Source: Caryophanales bacterium UBA1423 (GTDB lineage: Bacteria > Bacillota_I > Bacilli_A > RF39 > UBA660). Taken from it: a stretch of 14,432 nucleotides of DNA. A program made the position numbers and the translations under genes. Each line of letters opens with the position of its first letter. Position 1 is the stretch's first letter. The notes under the pieces were generated by a model. The model worked only from the letters and a program-made list of their open reading frames with translations. It did no database searches and was not told the origin of the DNA. This document shows positions 13,234 through 14,432 of the stretch, piece after piece. The stretch spans positions 17,813-32,244 of the forward strand of contig DBPJ01000001.1 of the NCBI GenBank assembly GCA_002304855.1. The letters are read 5' to 3'.

Positions 13234-14432
13234 CTATCTTGGTCTTCCTATGTCATAGTTAAATTCAATCTCCCAATCTTCTAATATACGATTATATATA
13301 CGCACATCATCAATTCGTCCTTGATGAATTTTATAAACACCGGTTGTAGCTCCACATGCTATATATATATTATCACTAGCCCAATTAATTGAGGCAGCTG
13401 GCGACATATCAATGCTTCCCGCTAATTCACCATTATAATATATTTTTTGATAACCTTGTCTATCATATGTTACTACAACATTAAACCATTCATTAAAAGG
13501 TGGAGTGATAGTTGTTATAAACCAATAATCATAACCTGAACCAAAATAAGTATTGACTGCTAAAAGCCCGGCATTGTTTATCATAACACCATTTCGACCA
13601 ACACCCCAATTTTGAGTTCCAATAAAACGATTATAATCACCACTAGGAAAAGTATTAAAACGATAGATCCATAAACTCATACTATAATTGTTATTTCCAG
13701 TAAGTGGAAAATCAAGATTGATATTATTAGTACCATTAAACTCATATGCGCCCCCACCAATTGGACTATTATTTATCCATCTTGGAGTGGTATCTAAGGT
13801 TAGAGGGGCATCATGATCATTACCCGATACATCCTCTACTACTCCTGTTCGAATACCATTAACAAAAGGTGTAGCATATGTTTTTTTCTCAAACTGTGGT
13901 TGAGCTACCTCAAATATAATATTTTCCCATCCACTACCCATATAGAGACCAAAACCACCTGTACTAATAGCATCTTCACCAACTTTTACTGTAAAAGTAA
14001 CATATTGCCATTCATTAGCAATAAAATTGATAGTTTTGGTATGTGAACCATCATAAGAAACTGAAATAGTATGTTGTCCACCATTACTATCGACTAAATA
14101 AAGTGAAATAGCTTTAGTAAAATTGATATTGGTTCGTACCATTGCTGAAAAGGTATATACCTCATTCACATAAAAAGTATATGGATAATAATCATAAATA
14201 TATGTACTGGTTATTGTTGCACCATTTTTAGTTAATTTTTGTACTACCCCTAATGTAGGATCAGTATATTGTTCATAAACACCCCAATAACCACTATACC
14301 AGTGTGACCATTTGGTAGGATCAGTGGTAGCATTAACGCCTACAGTAGCTAGTAAATTCTCAGTAGGTTCTTGAAAATCATCAAAGGTATAATGGGCCAT
14401 TAATCCCCCATCACTTATTTCATAATTGTCAT
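13234..14432 (-). CDS. LamG/concanavalin-like surface protein, paralogue of the neighbour; 5' end outside window
   Basis: About 399 residues are visible and the frame stays open to the window edge. The internal ATG at 14400 is not the start: the codons upstream read DNYEISDGGL, matching the linker of the neighbouring protein (DNYEISDEGL). A prepilin-type N-terminus is therefore expected beyond the edge. Visible parts are the linker HYTFDDFQEPTENL, a beta-rich module with YTFSAMVRTN, EWQYVTFTVKVGE and FEVAQPQFEKKTYATPFVNG, then a LamG-type jelly roll with GAYEFNG, YSMSLWIYR, EWFNVVVTYDRQG, YYNGELAG and DDVRIYNRILEDWEIEFNYD. The two paralogues agree at the linker, the ATPFVNG segment and the C-terminus, but differ widely between. 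Likely exported and possibly glycan-binding (inference). Confidence 0.82.
   Translation of the reverse strand, partial: DNYEISDGGLMAHYTFDDFQEPTENLLATVGVNATTDPTKWSHWYSGYWGVYEQYTDPTLGVVQKLTKNGATITSTYIYDYYPYTFYVNEVYTFSAMVRTNINFTKAISLYLVDSNGGQHTISVSYDGSHTKTINFIANEWQYVTFTVKVGEDAISTGGFGLYMGSGWENIIFEVAQPQFEKKTYATPFVNGIRTGVVEDVSGNDHDAPLTLDTTPRWINNSPIGGGAYEFNGTNNINLDFPLTGNNNYSMSLWIYRFNTFPSGDYNRFIGTQNWGVGRNGVMINNAGLLAVNTYFGSGYDYWFITTITPPFNEWFNVVVTYDRQGYQKIYYNGELAGSIDMSPAASINWASDNIYIACGATTGVYKIHQGRIDDVRIYNRILEDWEIEFNYDIGRPR
14354..14432. repeat. Direct repeat, copy 2 (pilin-to-cargo linker)
   Basis: Partner of 12758-12836 (72 of 79 positions identical by hand count). It reaches the last base of the window, so the homologous stretch probably continues into the pilin head. 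Confidence 0.85.

Noticed and set aside
13813..14046. Plus-strand open frame opposite the second LamG gene
   Set aside because: Antisense shadow with no start signal; the minus-strand frame carries clear LamG-type motifs.
14398..14400. ATG as the start of the second LamG gene
   Set aside because: The frame is open upstream to the window edge and encodes the same linker as the paralogue, so the gene is cut by the window and is not a short pilin-less protein.
1..14432. CRISPR array, tRNA, rRNA, insertion sequence or prophage
   Set aside because: No spaced direct-repeat array, cloverleaf, rRNA-like sequence, transposase or phage gene was seen; the only repeats are the linker pair and the 18-residue units.

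Overview
This window comes from a very AT-rich, endospore-forming low-GC Firmicute (Bacillota). The likeliest placement is an uncultured relative of the Erysipelotrichia/Mollicutes-side Bacilli. That placement is an inference from base composition, codon use and gene content; no taxonomic marker was compared. Direct signs of sporulation are the C-terminal part of a sigma-K-type factor, the spore protease Gpr, SpoIIP and a YqxA-like protein. TGA is used as a stop (miaA) and Trp is TGG, so the code is standard, not the Mycoplasma code.

Layout. (1) 1-340, + strand: 3' end of sigK, converging on tmk over a shared hairpin. (2) 357-3966, - strand: lepA-hemW-tmk, tightly packed, with its own promoter. 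(3) 4093-7161, - strand: gpr-spoIIP-yqxA followed by a putative zinc-binding gene that appears frameshifted. The order rpsT/gpr/spoIIP/yqxA/lepA/hemW matches Bacillus subtilis as I know it, except that an extra gene lies between yqxA and lepA and tmk follows hemW. (4) 7262-8478, + strand: rpsT (ribosomal protein S20), divergent from gpr, then a membrane-anchored transglutaminase-like protein. (5) 8485-14432, - strand: two tandem prepilin/LamG surface proteins (the upstream one cut by the window end), mutL, a small protein with an exact 18-residue repeat behind a near-consensus promoter, and an unusually short miaA.

How the genes fit together. Block 3 is a late-sporulation set: SpoIIP remodels septal peptidoglycan during engulfment, and Gpr degrades small acid-soluble spore proteins at germination. 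Sigma-K would act late in the mother cell. Block 2 and rpsT are housekeeping (translation, cofactor handling, nucleotide supply). MutL and MiaA are housekeeping genes commonly found near each other. The prepilin-LamG proteins look like lectin-type cargo carried on a type IV pilin-like or pseudopilin N-terminus.

The genome is compact. Convergent genes are separated by 6-16 bp and share hairpins that run into a coding end, and several putative -10 boxes lie only 5-6 bp upstream of the Shine-Dalgarno sequence. No rRNA, tRNA, CRISPR array, insertion sequence or phage gene was seen. The best leads are the tandem pilin-LamG modules with nearly identical linkers, the 18-residue GFG repeat protein, the MiaA that lacks about 60 residues, and the single-base frameshift in the zinc-binding gene.
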